A stretch of DNA of 40,608 nucleotides from an uncultured Alphaproteobacteria bacterium (GTDB taxonomy: Bacteria; Pseudomonadota; Alphaproteobacteria; HIMB59; GCA-002718135): the NCBI GenBank assembly GCA_902571865.1, contig CACGDO010000006.1:77069-117676 (forward strand). The letters run 5' to 3'. Each line of letters begins with the position of its first letter. Within the stretch, counting starts at the first letter, position 1. The translations under genes and the position numbers were made by a program. The notes beneath the pieces are model-generated. The model did not search any database. It saw only the letters and a program-made list of their open reading frames with translations, and was not told the DNA's origin. Shown piece by piece: positions 1 to 9,134 of this stretch.

Positions 1-1056
1 TAACTTAGTACTCTCTTCTTCAGCAATTAAAGGATTTATCAATTCATCTATTTTGCCCTCAAGAATTTCTGACAGATTATACAATGTAAGATTTATTCTA
101 TGATCAGAAACCCTTCCTTGAGGAAAATTATAAGTTCTTATTCTTTCAGATCTATCTCCAGAACCTACTTGATTTTTTCTTTGCTCAGATCTTTCTTTAT
201 TTTTTTCTTGTATTTGGTTATCTAGTAATCTTGATCGTAAAATCTTTAAAGCTTTTGCTTTATTTTTATGTTGAGATTTTTCATCTTGTTGAGAAACTAC
301 TATACCAGTTGGAATATGTGTTATCCTTACAGCGCTGTCAGTAGTGTTGACAGATTGTCCTCCTGGTCCACTTGATCTAAAAACATCAATTCTTAAATCT
401 TTATCAAGAACTTCAATATCAACCTCTTCAGCTTCAGGTAGAACTGCTACAGTAGCAGCTGATGTATGCACTCTTCCACTACTTTCAGTGGTTGGAACCC
501 TTTGCACTCTATGAACACCAGATTCGAATTTTAGTTTTGAAAAAACATTTAATCCTGAAATATTACAAATAGCTTCCTTTACTCCTTTTAAACCTGTTTC
601 TGATATTGATAAAATATCAAATTTCCAAGAATTTAAATCGGCATATCTCTGATACATATTTAATAAATCAGAAGCAAAAAGAGATGCTTCATCGCCTCCA
701 GTACCAGCTCTGATTTCTAAAATTGAATTTTTAGAGTCATTTTCATCTTTTGGTATTAGTAGCTTCAATAATTCCTGTTCAAGATCTTTGATTTGATTTT
801 TTTTTTCAATTAGTTCCGATTCAGCTATTTTACTAATTTCTAAATCATTATCTTTAACTAACTCATTAAGATTTAATATATCTTTTTGTAAATTGTTATA
901 TTCTTTAATTTTTTCTACAATTGGTCTGAGCTCTGAATATTCTCTATTTAATTTAATTAATTCATTGGAGTCAATATCATTCATATGGTTTAATGAACTT
1001 TCAATTAATTTAAATTTTTCTAAAATGATTGAAAATTGTTTATCTAGATTTATCAT
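1..1056 (-). CDS. prfA: Peptide chain release factor 1 (3' end cut by window edge)
   Basis: RF1 ends translation at UAA and UAG codons. I translated this strand from an ATG at 1054-1056 and the frame stays open to base 1, giving 352 codons. The peptidyl-hydrolase GGQ loop ([16 protein letters not shown]) is encoded near 330-370, and the stop-codon-reading PxT motif appears as PTT in [13 protein letters not shown] near 475-505; PxT rather than SPF marks RF1, not RF2. The last visible residues ([14 protein letters not shown]) align with the end of RF1 proteins of about 360 residues, so only some ten residues and the stop lie outside the window. The start overlaps the end of hisS by 17 bp, so it is the last visible gene of the lysC-rodZ-ispG-hisS-prfA run. 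In many alphaproteobacteria prmC, which methylates the GGQ glutamine, follows. Confidence 0.95.
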   Translation of the reverse strand, partial: MINLDKQFSIILEKFKLIESSLNHMNDIDSNELIKLNREYSELRPIVEKIKEYNNLQKDILNLNELVKDNDLEISKIAESELIEKKNQIKDLEQELLKLLIPKDENDSKNSILEIRAGTGGDEASLFASDLLNMYQRYADLNSWKFDILSISETGLKGVKEAICNISGLNVFSKLKFESGVHRVQRVPTTESSGRVHTSAATVAVLPEAEEVDIEVLDKDLRIDVFRSSGPGGQSVNTTDSAVRITHIPTGIVVSQQDEKSQHKNKAKALKILRSRLLDNQIQEKNKERSEQRKNQVGSGDRSERIRTYNFPQGRVSDHRINLTLYNLSEILEGKIDELINPLIAEEESTKL

Positions 1057-2284
1057 TCAAATGGTTAAATATTTGATTAAGCTTTAATTCTTTTTGTTCG
1101 CCAGTCATTAAATTTTTAATAGTAAAAAAATCACCATTAAATTCATTTTCTCCAATAATAATAATATATGATGCTGAAGATGTATTTGCTTTTGAAAATG
1201 ATTTTTTTAAATTATATTTATAATTCCAGTAATATGAAATTCTATTTTCAGATAAATATTTTTGTAGATAAAGAAAATAATCTGTAAATTTTTCATTTGT
1301 TACTGCAATATGAATAGTTGAATTTATTTTTTTTTCGGACTCCATTAATAATGCAATCCTTTCAATACCTGCGGCCCATCCAATACCAGGTATATCAGGC
1401 CCACCTAATACTTTTACTAAACCATCATATCTTCCGCCACCTAGTAATGTATCTTGACTTCCTAAATTATCTGATTTGTATTCGAATACTGTATTACAAT
1501 AATAATCAAGACCTCTAACAAGATTAGCGTTTTCTTCAAAATCAATTTCTAGTATTTTTAATGATCTTTTAAGATCTTCGTAGTGCTTTTTAGCTACATC
1601 AGTTAAGTGTTCGTATATTTTAGGCGAAGATAGTGAAATTTCAACATCTTGCTCATTTTTTGAATCTAATATTCTTAATGGGTTAGTTTCAATTTTTTTT
1701 ATGCTTTCTTCTGATAGTTTTTTTTTATGGTTATTAAAATACTTTGTAAGACTTTTTTTAAAATCAGTTAACGTTTTCTTATCTCCTAAAGAATTAATAT
1801 GAAGTTTTATTTTAGATTTAGGCAACAGTTCGTTTAAAATATTATTTGATAGAGAAATTAACTCAACATCTGCAAGAAAATCTTTTGTCCCAAGTATTTC
1901 AAAGTTTATTTGATTAAATTGTCTATATCTGCCTTTTTGTGGTCTTTCTCTTCTAAACATAGGGCCAATACCAAAAATTTTTAATGGAAGATCATTCAAG
2001 AGATTATTAGTGATAGCAGCTCTAATCATAGGCGTTGTGTACTCAGGGCGTAGTGTTAAATATTCATTGTTTCGATCTTCAAAGGAATACATTTCTTTCA
2101 ATACAACATCAGAATGTTCACCAAGAGGTTTTGCAAATAAATCACTAAATTCAAAAATTGGTGTCTGGATTTCTTTATATTCTTTTAAATTAGCATTTTT
2201 AGAAACAATATTAGAAATAAAGTTAAATTTATCTATTTCTTTCCCAAATATATCATGTGTGCCTCTTACTGATCTTAATTTCAT
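1040..2284 (-). CDS. hisS: Histidine--tRNA ligase
   Basis: This class II synthetase charges tRNA-His. The 414-residue product has the family's landmarks in order: RGTHDI near residues 7-12, the RPEYT segment at 79-83, class II motif 2 around [14 protein letters not shown] (110-123), the histidine-binding LVRGLDYY at 255-262 and GGGRYD at 282-287, then [12 protein letters not shown] as motif 3 near 299-310. A short C-terminal anticodon-binding domain follows. Length is normal for bacterial HisRS. The ATG start lies 1 bp after the ispG stop and the end overlaps prfA by 17 bp, so it is surely cotranscribed with both. The ispG-hisS-prfA order is common in alphaproteobacteria. Confidence 0.97.
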   Translation of the reverse strand: MKLRSVRGTHDIFGKEIDKFNFISNIVSKNANLKEYKEIQTPIFEFSDLFAKPLGEHSDVVLKEMYSFEDRNNEYLTLRPEYTTPMIRAAITNNLLNDLPLKIFGIGPMFRRERPQKGRYRQFNQINFEILGTKDFLADVELISLSNNILNELLPKSKIKLHINSLGDKKTLTDFKKSLTKYFNNHKKKLSEESIKKIETNPLRILDSKNEQDVEISLSSPKIYEHLTDVAKKHYEDLKRSLKILEIDFEENANLVRGLDYYCNTVFEYKSDNLGSQDTLLGGGRYDGLVKVLGGPDIPGIGWAAGIERIALLMESEKKINSTIHIAVTNEKFTDYFLYLQKYLSENRISYYWNYKYNLKKSFSKANTSSASYIIIIGENEFNGDFFTIKNLMTGEQKELKLNQIFNHLNDKSR

Positions 2285-2285
2285 A

Positions 2286-3383
2286 TTAATTTCTTAGTTC
2301 TATTTCTTTAGTTTTTTTTCTAATTAGATCTTCAAGATAATTTTCTAAATCAACATTTTTTACAACATTATTTTTTTTACCATCAATATAAATCATGTGT
2401 GTATCATTACCACCGCCAGTTATTCCAATATTTGTCATAGTTGCTTCACCTGGACCATTAACAACACATCCAATTATTGACACTGTTATAGGGGTTGAAA
2501 TATCATCTAATTTTTTTTCTAAGTTTTTTACAGTTTTTATTACTTCAAATTGTTGTCTAGCACATGAAGGGCATGAAATAATTTTTACACCTCTATTCCT
2601 TAGTCCTAAGCTTTTTAAAATTTCAAATCCTACTCTTACCTCTTCTTCAGGCTCATCTGACAATGATATTCTAATTGTATCCCCTATTCCTCTCAAAAGT
2701 AAATTTCCAACTCCAATAGAAGATTTAATTGAGCCGGTTCTTTTCCCTCCTGCTTCTGTAATACCTAAATGTAATGGATAATCACATAATTCAGCTAATT
2801 GCTCGTATGCTTTTATAGACATAAATATATCTGAAGATTTCACACTTATTTTGAAATTGGTGAAATCATTATCTTCAAGTATCTTTATATTTAACTTAGC
2901 ACTTTCAACTAAAGCTTCTGGATTAGGTTCAGAAAATTTTTCTAAAATTTGTTTTTCTAGACTTCCTGCATTAACACCCACCCTTATTGAGCAATTATTG
3001 TCTTTTGCAGCTTTTATAACCTCTTTTATTCTTTCAATACTTCCAATATTACCAGGATTTATTCTAATACAAGAAGCGCCATTATTAGCCGCTTCAATTC
3101 CTCTTTTATAATGAAAATGTATATCTGCAATAATAGGAACTGGACTATGTTTAACAATTTCTTTTAGAGAATATGATGATTCTTTATCTGGCACAGATAC
3201 ACGAACCAAATCTACACCAAGTTTTGCGGACCTTTCTATTTGAGCAATAGTATCTTTTGCATTGGACGTTAGAGTATTTGTCATTGTTTGAACTGCAATT
3301 TGATTATTACCACCAATGCTTACATTACCAACTTTTATTACGCGCGATTTTCTTCTATTAATTTGTTGATACGGTCTTAGCAT
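2286..3383 (-). CDS. ispG: 4-hydroxy-3-methylbut-2-enyl diphosphate synthase
   Basis: IspG (GcpE) is the [4Fe-4S] enzyme of the penultimate step of the MEP isoprenoid pathway, turning MEcPP into HMBPP, and so feeds undecaprenol and ubiquinone side chains. The 365-residue protein is the short bacterial form: an N-terminal TIM-barrel ([31 protein letters not shown]) and a C-terminal iron-sulfur domain. The three cluster cysteines are C271 and C274 (SCPSCARQQ) and C306 ([10 protein letters not shown]), with the conserved Glu at 313. The start sits 4 bp after the rodZ-like gene and the stop 1 bp before hisS, so it is in the middle of a tight operon. Confidence 0.97.
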   Translation of the reverse strand: MLRPYQQINRRKSRVIKVGNVSIGGNNQIAVQTMTNTLTSNAKDTIAQIERSAKLGVDLVRVSVPDKESSYSLKEIVKHSPVPIIADIHFHYKRGIEAANNGASCIRINPGNIGSIERIKEVIKAAKDNNCSIRVGVNAGSLEKQILEKFSEPNPEALVESAKLNIKILEDNDFTNFKISVKSSDIFMSIKAYEQLAELCDYPLHLGITEAGGKRTGSIKSSIGVGNLLLRGIGDTIRISLSDEPEEEVRVGFEILKSLGLRNRGVKIISCPSCARQQFEVIKTVKNLEKKLDDISTPITVSIIGCVVNGPGEATMTNIGITGGGNDTHMIYIDGKKNNVVKNVDLENYLEDLIRKKTKEIELRN

Positions 3384-3387
3384 CTAT

Positions 3388-4176
3388 TTAGTTAGTGAAA
3401 TCTTTATATAAAACAAATGAGTCTAATATATCTCCAAATTTACCTATCTTACCTCTTACATCTCGGTCTATAAGTACTAAAATATTCCCAGCATTACCTG
3501 CTGTAATATTATAATTCAATTTTAATTCATATGAAAATTCTTCATCTTTATCCATTAACTTGCTTAAAACAATATTATTATATTCATCCCTTATTTGAAT
3601 CCAAGTTGGATTTAACATTTTTAATGTAGCAACTGCAGTTACATCTTTTTCAAATTCTATAGATGCTATAGCGCTAGAATTATTTATCAAATCATTATTG
3701 TCTACATCACTACTTTTAAATAGATTATTATTAAAAGTATTCGCTTTTTCTACTATAGGCTCCATACTTTCAGGTATATCTGGTACTAAAGCAAAATTAA
3801 TTTCATTATCATTTTGATTAATGAATAAAAAATAAAATGAAGTAAATATAATTAAAATAAGTGAAGCGGCAAAAAATTTTTCTATTTTAAAAAAACTATT
3901 TTCGGATATTGGGGTAATATTTTTTTTCTCTATCTTGGTATTAAATGACAAATCGTTTTTAAATTTTTCAATAATTGTATCAGTGTCTAGCTCAAGAAAG
4001 CTTGAATAAGACCTTAAATGTCCAATATTAAAAATAATATCTGGATTGTTTTTAATGTTATCATTTTCAAGATCTAAAATGATAGTTTTAGAAATCTTTA
4101 ATTCAATTGATATATCGTTAATTGAAAGATTTTTAGAATTTCTTGTAATTGATAAAATTTGCCCTACTGTACTCAT
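3388..4176 (-). CDS. rodZ: RodZ-like membrane protein (Xre-type HTH, TM, DUF4115)
   Basis: RodZ proteins link the MreB cytoskeleton to the cell-wall elongation machinery. The 262-residue protein has the family layout: an N-terminal Xre-type helix-turn-helix at about 5-75 (SINDISIELKISKTIILDLE), a linker, one membrane segment at about 101-118, a low-complexity periplasmic linker, and a C-terminal DUF4115-type beta domain from about 185 (PTWIQIRDEYNNIV). Its position directly upstream of ispG-hisS is a frequent place for rodZ in proteobacteria. The ATG start abuts the lysC stop without a gap. The assignment rests on architecture and context; the primary sequence is divergent. Confidence 0.85.
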   Translation of the reverse strand: MSTVGQILSITRNSKNLSINDISIELKISKTIILDLENDNIKNNPDIIFNIGHLRSYSSFLELDTDTIIEKFKNDLSFNTKIEKKNITPISENSFFKIEKFFAASLILIIFTSFYFLFINQNDNEINFALVPDIPESMEPIVEKANTFNNNLFKSSDVDNNDLINNSSAIASIEFEKDVTAVATLKMLNPTWIQIRDEYNNIVLSKLMDKDEEFSYELKLNYNITAGNAGNILVLIDRDVRGKIGKFGDILDSFVLYKDFTN

Positions 4177-5388
4177 TTAACTACTTAGATTATATGCTTG
4201 ATGTAGAGATTTTACAGCAATTTTTGTGAATTTTTTATCAATTAAAACACTAATCTTTATTTCTGATGTTGAAATTGCTAATATATTAATTGAGTTTTCT
4301 GCCAAAGTTTTAAACATTTTCTTTGCAACTCCAGATTGAGACATCATCCCCATACCAATTACTGAAATTTTAGAAATATTGGTATCAGTTTCAATAGATT
4401 TAAAATTAATCAAATTTTGATTTTCGTCTAGTAATTTTTTTGCATTGTTGATTTCACTATTTGGAACAGTGAATGTAATATTTGCAGTTATACCATCTTG
4501 TGATGTATTTTGGACAATCATATCTACATTAATATTATTATTAGCTAACAGACCAAATATTGTTGCAGATATTCCAGGTTTATCAGCAATACCAGATAAA
4601 GTTAACTTTGATTCATTATTACTATAGCTTACTCCACTTACTATTTCTTTTTCAATTAATTTATTTTCATCTACAACTAAAGTCCCATCCTCTTTTGTTA
4701 TTGAAGAAAGTACTTGCAAGGTAAGATTATTTTTCATTGCTAATTCAACAGAGCGAGTATGAAGTACTTTTGCTCCAGTTGAAGACATTTCCAACATCTC
4801 TTCAAATGCTAATTTACTTATTTTTTTAGCCTTAGGTTCCAAATTAGGATCAGTTGTATAAACTCCATCAACGTCAGTATAAATATCACATCTATCTGCA
4901 TCAACAGCTGCAGCAATAGCAACAGCGGTTGTATCAGAACCACCCCTTCCTAATGATGTAATGTTTCCATCGATATCGACACCCTGAAATCCAGCAACCA
5001 CTATTACATCATAATCTTTTAGAAATTGATCGATTCTATTTTTATCAATATTTAAGATTTTAGCTTTTTGATGGTTGCTATCTGTAATAATTGGTATTTG
5101 CCACCCGAGCAAAGGGATAGATTTAATATTTCTTTTTTTTAAAATAGCTGAGAGAAGCCCAACAGACACAGCTTCACCAGATGTTAAAATTAAATCGTTT
5201 TCAATAATCTCATTTGAACCAATTTCGTCTATATATTCTTGCATTTTATTTGTTACACCTGACATTGCAGATAGAACAACAATCAATTTTTTATTGATTA
5301 GTTGGTTTTCAACAATGTTAGCAACATTATTGATTTTATCGATACCACCAACTGAAGTGCCTCCAAATTTCATTACTACAAGTTTCAT
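4177..5388 (-). CDS. lysC: Aspartate kinase
   Basis: Aspartokinase phosphorylates aspartate, the entry step to lysine, threonine, methionine and diaminopimelate. The 403-residue monofunctional enzyme starts with the kinase signature KFGGTSV (7-13), continues with VLSAMSGVTNKM, GFQGVDIDGNITSLGRGGSDTTA and DVDGVYTTDPN, and ends with two ACT regulatory domains from about residue 255 (LSGIADKPGISATIFGLLANNNINVDMI; ISVIGMGMMSQSGVAKKMF). The ACT pair implies end-product feedback, most likely by lysine and/or threonine. It is the first gene of a five-gene minus-strand run and faces ubiG across 63 bp that holds a symmetric -10-like element. Confidence 0.96.
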   Translation of the reverse strand: MKLVVMKFGGTSVGGIDKINNVANIVENQLINKKLIVVLSAMSGVTNKMQEYIDEIGSNEIIENDLILTSGEAVSVGLLSAILKKRNIKSIPLLGWQIPIITDSNHQKAKILNIDKNRIDQFLKDYDVIVVAGFQGVDIDGNITSLGRGGSDTTAVAIAAAVDADRCDIYTDVDGVYTTDPNLEPKAKKISKLAFEEMLEMSSTGAKVLHTRSVELAMKNNLTLQVLSSITKEDGTLVVDENKLIEKEIVSGVSYSNNESKLTLSGIADKPGISATIFGLLANNNINVDMIVQNTSQDGITANITFTVPNSEINNAKKLLDENQNLINFKSIETDTNISKISVIGMGMMSQSGVAKKMFKTLAENSINILAISTSEIKISVLIDKKFTKIAVKSLHQAYNLSS

Positions 5389-5419
5389 TGACTTAAATCT
5401 TTTTTAAATTATTTCAGCT

Positions 5420-5427
5420 ATTATAAT
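5420..5427. promoter_or_regulatory. Symmetric -10-like element between lysC and ubiG
   Basis: The 63-bp gap between divergent lysC and ubiG contains ATTATAAT, which is its own reverse complement and therefore shows a TATAAT hexamer on both strands (plus 5422-5427, minus 5420-5425). On the minus strand TCTTGT lies 17 bp upstream (5443-5448), a weak -35 match; on the plus strand I see no good -35. It would give lysC a leader of about 25 nt and ubiG about 18 nt. This is a pattern match only, in a very AT-rich background. Confidence 0.4.
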
Positions 5428-5451
5428 TATTGTTTCTAACAAACAAGATAT

Positions 5452-6159
5452 ATGATGAATATAAAATCAAAAAATGAAGAATTTGCCTTCTTTAATCAAC
5501 TTTCAGATGAATGGTGGAATGAAAATGGTAAATTTAAGATACTTCATCAAATTAAAAGTCATAGAATGTCTTATATATTAGATCAAATAAATAATAGAAA
5601 TATTAGAAATTTAAAAATACTTGATGTAGGTTGTGGTGGAGGAATAATTTGTGAACCACTAGCAAGACTAGGTGCTAGAGTCACAGGAATAGATTTTGCT
5701 CCAAATAATATCAAGGCTGCTAAGATACATTCTAAAAAAAATAAACTTAAAATTAACTATATTTATAAAGATATTGAAAAATCAAAATTCAATGAAAAAT
5801 TTGATGTAATATTAATGTTTGAAGTTTTGGAACATTTAGATAATTGGAAAAAAACAATAAAAAATATAAAAAAAAATTTAAATAAGAATGGTTTAATAAT
5901 TATCTCTACTATTAACAGAAACTTACTCTCTAAACTATTTGCAATTAATATAGCAGAAAATATCTTCCATTGGATACCAAAAGGAACCCACGATTATAAT
6001 AAATTAATTAAACCTGAAGAATTAAAAAAAATTTTATTAAAAGAAAAATTTAATTTTAATAATATTAAAGGTCTTGTTTTTAATCCATTAAACAGGGAAT
6101 GGAAATTATCAAAAAATTATATGATAAACTATTTTTGTACTGCTAGTTTAATTAATTAG
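5452..6159 (+). CDS. ubiG: Ubiquinone biosynthesis O-methyltransferase
   Basis: UbiG/Coq3 carries out the two O-methylations of ubiquinone synthesis. The 235-residue product has a class I SAM-binding core with motif I LDVGCGGG (57-64), the acidic loop TGIDFAPNNI, motif II-like FDVILMFEVLEHLDNW, and the UbiG-typical C-terminal half with IISTINRNLLSKLFAI, IPKGTHDYNKLIKPEEL and GLVFNPLNREW. The product opens with two methionines (ATGATG); either may be the start. The gene is single on the plus strand and its stop overlaps the stop of the convergent DUF1178 gene by 8 bp. In alphaproteobacteria ubiG is commonly beside lysC, as here. Confidence 0.95.
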   Translation: MMNIKSKNEEFAFFNQLSDEWWNENGKFKILHQIKSHRMSYILDQINNRNIRNLKILDVGCGGGIICEPLARLGARVTGIDFAPNNIKAAKIHSKKNKLKINYIYKDIEKSKFNEKFDVILMFEVLEHLDNWKKTIKNIKKNLNKNGLIIISTINRNLLSKLFAINIAENIFHWIPKGTHDYNKLIKPEELKKILLKEKFNFNNIKGLVFNPLNREWKLSKNYMINYFCTASLIN

Positions 6160-6565
6160 TTTTTTTTGTTGAAAAAGGTAATGGTAGTACATCGATATCT
6201 TCATCTATTAATTCTTTAGTTTGCTCAATAGAAGCTTCGCCATATATTGCACGTTCCTTTACTTCACCATATTTAATTTTCTTTGCTTCCTCTGTAAATT
6301 TATCACCAACATAATCAAATTCTTTTTCTATAATCTTTTTTAGTTTCTTAACATTTGAAGCAATTGATTTATTCCTTTTAGAAATTTTTGAATTTGATTT
6401 TTTTGATACATTTGGAGCCATTAAACCTTTTTTTATTTGAGTACTATTACAGAAAGGACAAGTGAGTAAACCGTTTCTAATTTGCTTATTGTAGTCCTTA
6501 GTATTTTCAAACCATCCTTCGAAAGAGGAGGTACAATGAGAACAAATAAGATTGAATACAATCAT
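6152..6565 (-). CDS. DUF1178 family protein
   Basis: This is a small cytoplasmic protein of unknown function, well conserved in alphaproteobacteria. The 137 residues carry two CxxC pairs, C8/C11 (ICSHC) and C36/C39 (CPFC), separated by the family's FEGWFENTKDYNKQ segment and followed by a lysine-rich linker and EFDYVGDKFTEEAKKIKYGE, EASIEQTKELIDEDIDVLPLP. The four cysteines suggest a small zinc ribbon. It lies next to ubiG/lysC as in many relatives. It follows the unknown 160-residue gene by 5 bp on the same strand and is probably cotranscribed with it. Confidence 0.88.
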   Translation of the reverse strand: MIVFNLICSHCTSSFEGWFENTKDYNKQIRNGLLTCPFCNSTQIKKGLMAPNVSKKSNSKISKRNKSIASNVKKLKKIIEKEFDYVGDKFTEEAKKIKYGEVKERAIYGEASIEQTKELIDEDIDVLPLPFSTKKTN

Positions 6566-6570
6566 ATCTC

Positions 6571-7053
6571 TTATATTGTTTTATCTATTTTTTTTTCAAT
6601 ATCAAAATTAACATCATCAGATTCTATTTGCATAATTAGTGAATTTTTTGGAAAATTCAAACTACATACTGTTCCCTTTGATAATGTTACACCCATAAAA
6701 GGTTTTAAGCTAACATTGATATATTTTTGAGTATTTTGATTTAAAATATCAATTTTTACAAGCTCTTTAAAAACAATAAGTAGAAAATTTTTTTTCAGTT
6801 CGAATTTCAATAATGATTTGGGAGTTTGATAAAGAGATAATTTAAAAAAAAGATTTTTTTCGAGAACATTTATATTTTCTTCTAAATCAATATTAGAATT
6901 TTGTATTTCTAGGTTTTTAAAAGAAATTTGATCTCGTCTGTTTAAAATTTTTTCTTTTAATATTTCTAAAAAAGTAGTTCCATAGATTTTTTTATTAATA
7001 TTTTCAGTTTCTTCTTTAATAATTGCCACTAACTCTTTAAGAATAATATCCAT
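6571..7053 (-). CDS. Hypothetical protein, 160 residues, unknown
   Basis: I do not recognise this protein. It has no signal peptide, membrane helix or cysteine-rich motif. The first 45 residues are predicted to be helical and charged (KELVAIIKEETENI); the rest looks beta-rich, with a possible cupin-like stretch near 108-145 (KYINVSLKPFMGVTLSKGTV then LNFPKNSLIMQIESDD), but no metal-binding histidines are seen, so I do not name it. Codon use resembles its neighbours. It lies between the NDUFAF5-like gene (divergent, 26 bp away) and the DUF1178 gene (5 bp downstream), a place where other alphaproteobacteria often keep glutaredoxin, nitrilase-like or ComF genes. Confidence 0.7.
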   Translation of the reverse strand: MDIILKELVAIIKEETENINKKIYGTTFLEILKEKILNRRDQISFKNLEIQNSNIDLEENINVLEKNLFFKLSLYQTPKSLLKFELKKNFLLIVFKELVKIDILNQNTQKYINVSLKPFMGVTLSKGTVCSLNFPKNSLIMQIESDDVNFDIEKKIDKTI

Positions 7054-7063
7054 AATTACTTTT

Positions 7064-7074
7064 TATACTGTATA
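7064..7074. promoter_or_regulatory. Palindromic -10-like element in a 26-bp divergent gap
   Basis: The gap between the divergent 160-residue gene and the NDUFAF5-like gene is only 26 bp and holds TATACTGTATA, a perfect palindrome around a central T. Read on the plus strand it gives TATACT and on the minus strand TATACA, both close to the -10 consensus. Each start codon would lie only a few bases from the expected transcription start, so both mRNAs could be nearly leaderless. No -35 match is visible on either side. Confidence 0.35.
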
Positions 7075-7079
7075 AAAAA

Positions 7080-7856
7080 ATGATAAACAAAAAATATCTT
7101 AAAATTTTAAGATCAAAAGATAGGATATTTGGAAAAAACTTTATTTATAATGAAATAAGTAAATATATTATTGATTCTCTAGATATTTTAAAAGTTCCTT
7201 TTGATAACATATTACAACTTGGGATTAACGATAACTTGGTTGCCAATTATCTTAAAGAAAAATTTCCTACTTGTTCTATTACAAGCGCTGATATTGAATT
7301 ATCAGCTTTTACGAAAGAGAGTGATCAAAAATTAATAGAAATTGACTTGGAAGATTTACAAATCAACAATAATAAATTTGATTTAGTTTTTAGCAATTTT
7401 TTTTGTCAATTAACATCTAATTTTGATAAATTATTAGAAAGTATTTATCAAAACTTAAGTTCTAATGGATTTTTTATAGCAACGATTCCTAGTAATGAAA
7501 ATATATATCAGCTTATAAATTCAATGTATGAAACAGATAATATTTTATATAGAGGAATGTATCAGAGAGTCAATCCAACTTTAGATACTAATGATGTTTT
7601 TAGGCTACTTAAATTATATAACTTTGATGCACCTTTAATAAATAATAATAATTTTAATATTGAGTATTCAGTTTTCAAAAAACTGCTTGATGATGTAAAA
7701 TCGTTAAACTTATCATATGCAGGTAAGGATAAACGAAAATATTTTGAGAATAAAAAATACTTTGTTTATTTGGAGAAACAATTCAAAAAAAAATATTATA
7801 AAGATAATTTCAATCTTGATATAAATTTTAATACAATTTGTGCTTGGAAAAAATAA
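7080..7856 (+). CDS. NDUFAF5/BioC-like methyltransferase-fold protein with degenerate SAM motif
   Basis: The 258-residue protein matches the alphaproteobacterial relatives of mitochondrial NDUFAF5, a complex I assembly factor with a methyltransferase fold that hydroxylates an arginine of NDUFS7. Landmarks: the basic N-terminus (LKILRSKDRIFGKN), FDLVFSNFFCQLTSNFDKLL, LSSNGFFIATIPSNENIYQL, then YQRVNPTLDTNDVFRLLKLY and YSVFKKLLDDVKSLNLSYAGKDK, which correspond to the family's RVSPF, DVRDLGALLQRAGF and LMRDLRAMG blocks. The glycine-rich SAM loop is degenerate: ILQLGINDN (44-52) where LDLGCGTG is expected, although the following acidic position (SADIEL) is kept. The role in complex I assembly is inferred from family and context. 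It stands alone on the plus strand and converges on argJ with a 2-bp gap. Confidence 0.75.
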   Translation: MINKKYLKILRSKDRIFGKNFIYNEISKYIIDSLDILKVPFDNILQLGINDNLVANYLKEKFPTCSITSADIELSAFTKESDQKLIEIDLEDLQINNNKFDLVFSNFFCQLTSNFDKLLESIYQNLSSNGFFIATIPSNENIYQLINSMYETDNILYRGMYQRVNPTLDTNDVFRLLKLYNFDAPLINNNNFNIEYSVFKKLLDDVKSLNLSYAGKDKRKYFENKKYFVYLEKQFKKKYYKDNFNLDINFNTICAWKK

Positions 7857-7858
7857 TA

Positions 7859-9070
7859 TTAAGATCTGTAATCAGCATTAATCTTTAAATATTCAAGGGT
7901 TAAATCATTTCCATAAACAGTATGATAAAACTTACCTAAGTTAAGTTTTACATTAATTTCAATAGTTTTGTTTTTCATATAATTATCAAGTTTTCTAACA
8001 TTTATTTTTTTACTTATTGAACCATTCTCACATACTATATTGTTGCCAAAAAAAACTTTAATTTTATTTTGATTAATGTTTTCTTCAGTTTTACCAATTG
8101 CCATTATTACTCTGCCCCAATTTGCATCTTCTCCAGCAACTGCTGTTTTAACCAATGGAGAATTTGCAATACTAAATGCTATTTTTTTTGCTTGTTTTTT
8201 TGATATTGCATTCAATACATTTACTTTAATTAACTTAGAAATACCCTCTCCATCCTTGATTACTTGAAGAGATAAATCATGCATCAGCTCATAAATTTTA
8301 TAATTTAATATTTGAAAATTTTTTTTATTTAAATTTATAATTTTGTTACTGACAGAAAACATCATTAAAGTATCACTTGTCGATGTATCACTATCGACAG
8401 TTATTGAATTAAATGTGTTGTCTAAATTATTTTTAAGTAGTCTCAACATGAATTGTTTAGAAACTTTACATTCTATAAAAATATACACCAGCATTGTGCC
8501 CATGTTTGGTTGGATCATTCCTGATCCTTTTGCTATTCCATAAATTTTAAATAATTGATTGTCTAAGTTAATATTTTTAATAGATACTTTCGGAAAAGTA
8601 TCTGTAGTCATAATTGCTCTAGCACTCTCTAGTAAACTATTTTTGTTTTTTGGATTTATTTTTTCAAATTTATTAATAATTAAATTAGGATTAAATTTTT
8701 GACCAATTACGCCTGTAGAGGACACTAATACTTCATTTATTTTGCACGAAATTTTTTTTGTTAATGCTTTTACATACATATCAATTATTTTAAGACCATC
8801 TTTACCAGTATGTGCATTTGCATTACCAGCATTCACAATTAAAGCTTTAGCCTTACCTAAATTATTTTTTTTATCCCAAATTATAGGAGCTGAAGGTGTT
8901 GATGTTTTTGAATAAACGCAACATACGTTAATAATTTTATCAAAAATTATTACTAAAAGATCTTTATCTTTTTTTTTAAATCCAGCATTAAAAGTATAAA
9001 TATTAAGGCCGGTTGGATTAAAATCTTTGATTTTTTTTGGCTTAAATATTGAAATCATTTTATTGACCAT
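7859..9070 (-). CDS. argJ: Bifunctional ornithine acetyltransferase/N-acetylglutamate synthase
   Basis: ArgJ moves the acetyl group from N-acetylornithine to glutamate in arginine synthesis (and can use acetyl-CoA in bifunctional forms). The proenzyme cuts itself before a conserved Thr: here the site is [11 protein letters not shown], with T192 as the expected nucleophile and new N-terminus of the beta chain. Other landmarks are [12 protein letters not shown] (78-89), [21 protein letters not shown], the DSDTSTSDT block and [11 protein letters not shown]. 403 residues is the usual length. The start used is ATG at 9068-9070; Met5 is a possible alternative. It is divergent from secA across 64 bp, and secA and argJ are near neighbours in many alphaproteobacteria. 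Confidence 0.96.
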   Translation of the reverse strand: MVNKMISIFKPKKIKDFNPTGLNIYTFNAGFKKKDKDLLVIIFDKIINVCCVYSKTSTPSAPIIWDKKNNLGKAKALIVNAGNANAHTGKDGLKIIDMYVKALTKKISCKINEVLVSSTGVIGQKFNPNLIINKFEKINPKNKNSLLESARAIMTTDTFPKVSIKNINLDNQLFKIYGIAKGSGMIQPNMGTMLVYIFIECKVSKQFMLRLLKNNLDNTFNSITVDSDTSTSDTLMMFSVSNKIINLNKKNFQILNYKIYELMHDLSLQVIKDGEGISKLIKVNVLNAISKKQAKKIAFSIANSPLVKTAVAGEDANWGRVIMAIGKTEENINQNKIKVFFGNNIVCENGSISKKINVRKLDNYMKNKTIEINVKLNLGKFYHTVYGNDLTLEYLKINADYRS

Positions 9071-9088
9071 ATTTTAGCTTAAATTCCT

Positions 9089-9117
9089 TTGTAGAAAAAA
9101 TATTTTTCATATATTAA
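9089..9117 (+). promoter_or_regulatory. Candidate secA promoter
   Basis: In the 64-bp gap between argJ and secA, TTGTAG (9089-9094) is followed after 17 bp by TATTAA (9112-9117). This would start transcription near 9124 and leave a leader of about 11 nt with no Shine-Dalgarno sequence. An overlapping TATATT two bases upstream is an alternative -10 with poorer spacing. Pattern match only. Confidence 0.3.
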
Positions 9118-9134
9118 CTGCCAATTATCATAAA

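Noticed and set aside
2395-2781. 128-codon open frame on the plus strand inside ispG
   Set aside because: It is antisense to a firmly identified enzyme and its translation is low-complexity Ser/Pro/Ile with no domain; it follows from codon bias on the opposite strand.
5075-5407. 110-codon open frame on the plus strand inside lysC
   Set aside because: Antisense to aspartate kinase and without family features.
9095-9108. A-run/T-run hairpin-like sequence between argJ and secA as a terminator
   Set aside because: The stem would be only A-T pairs with no loop or GC core, and the gap lies between two divergent starts, where no terminator is expected.
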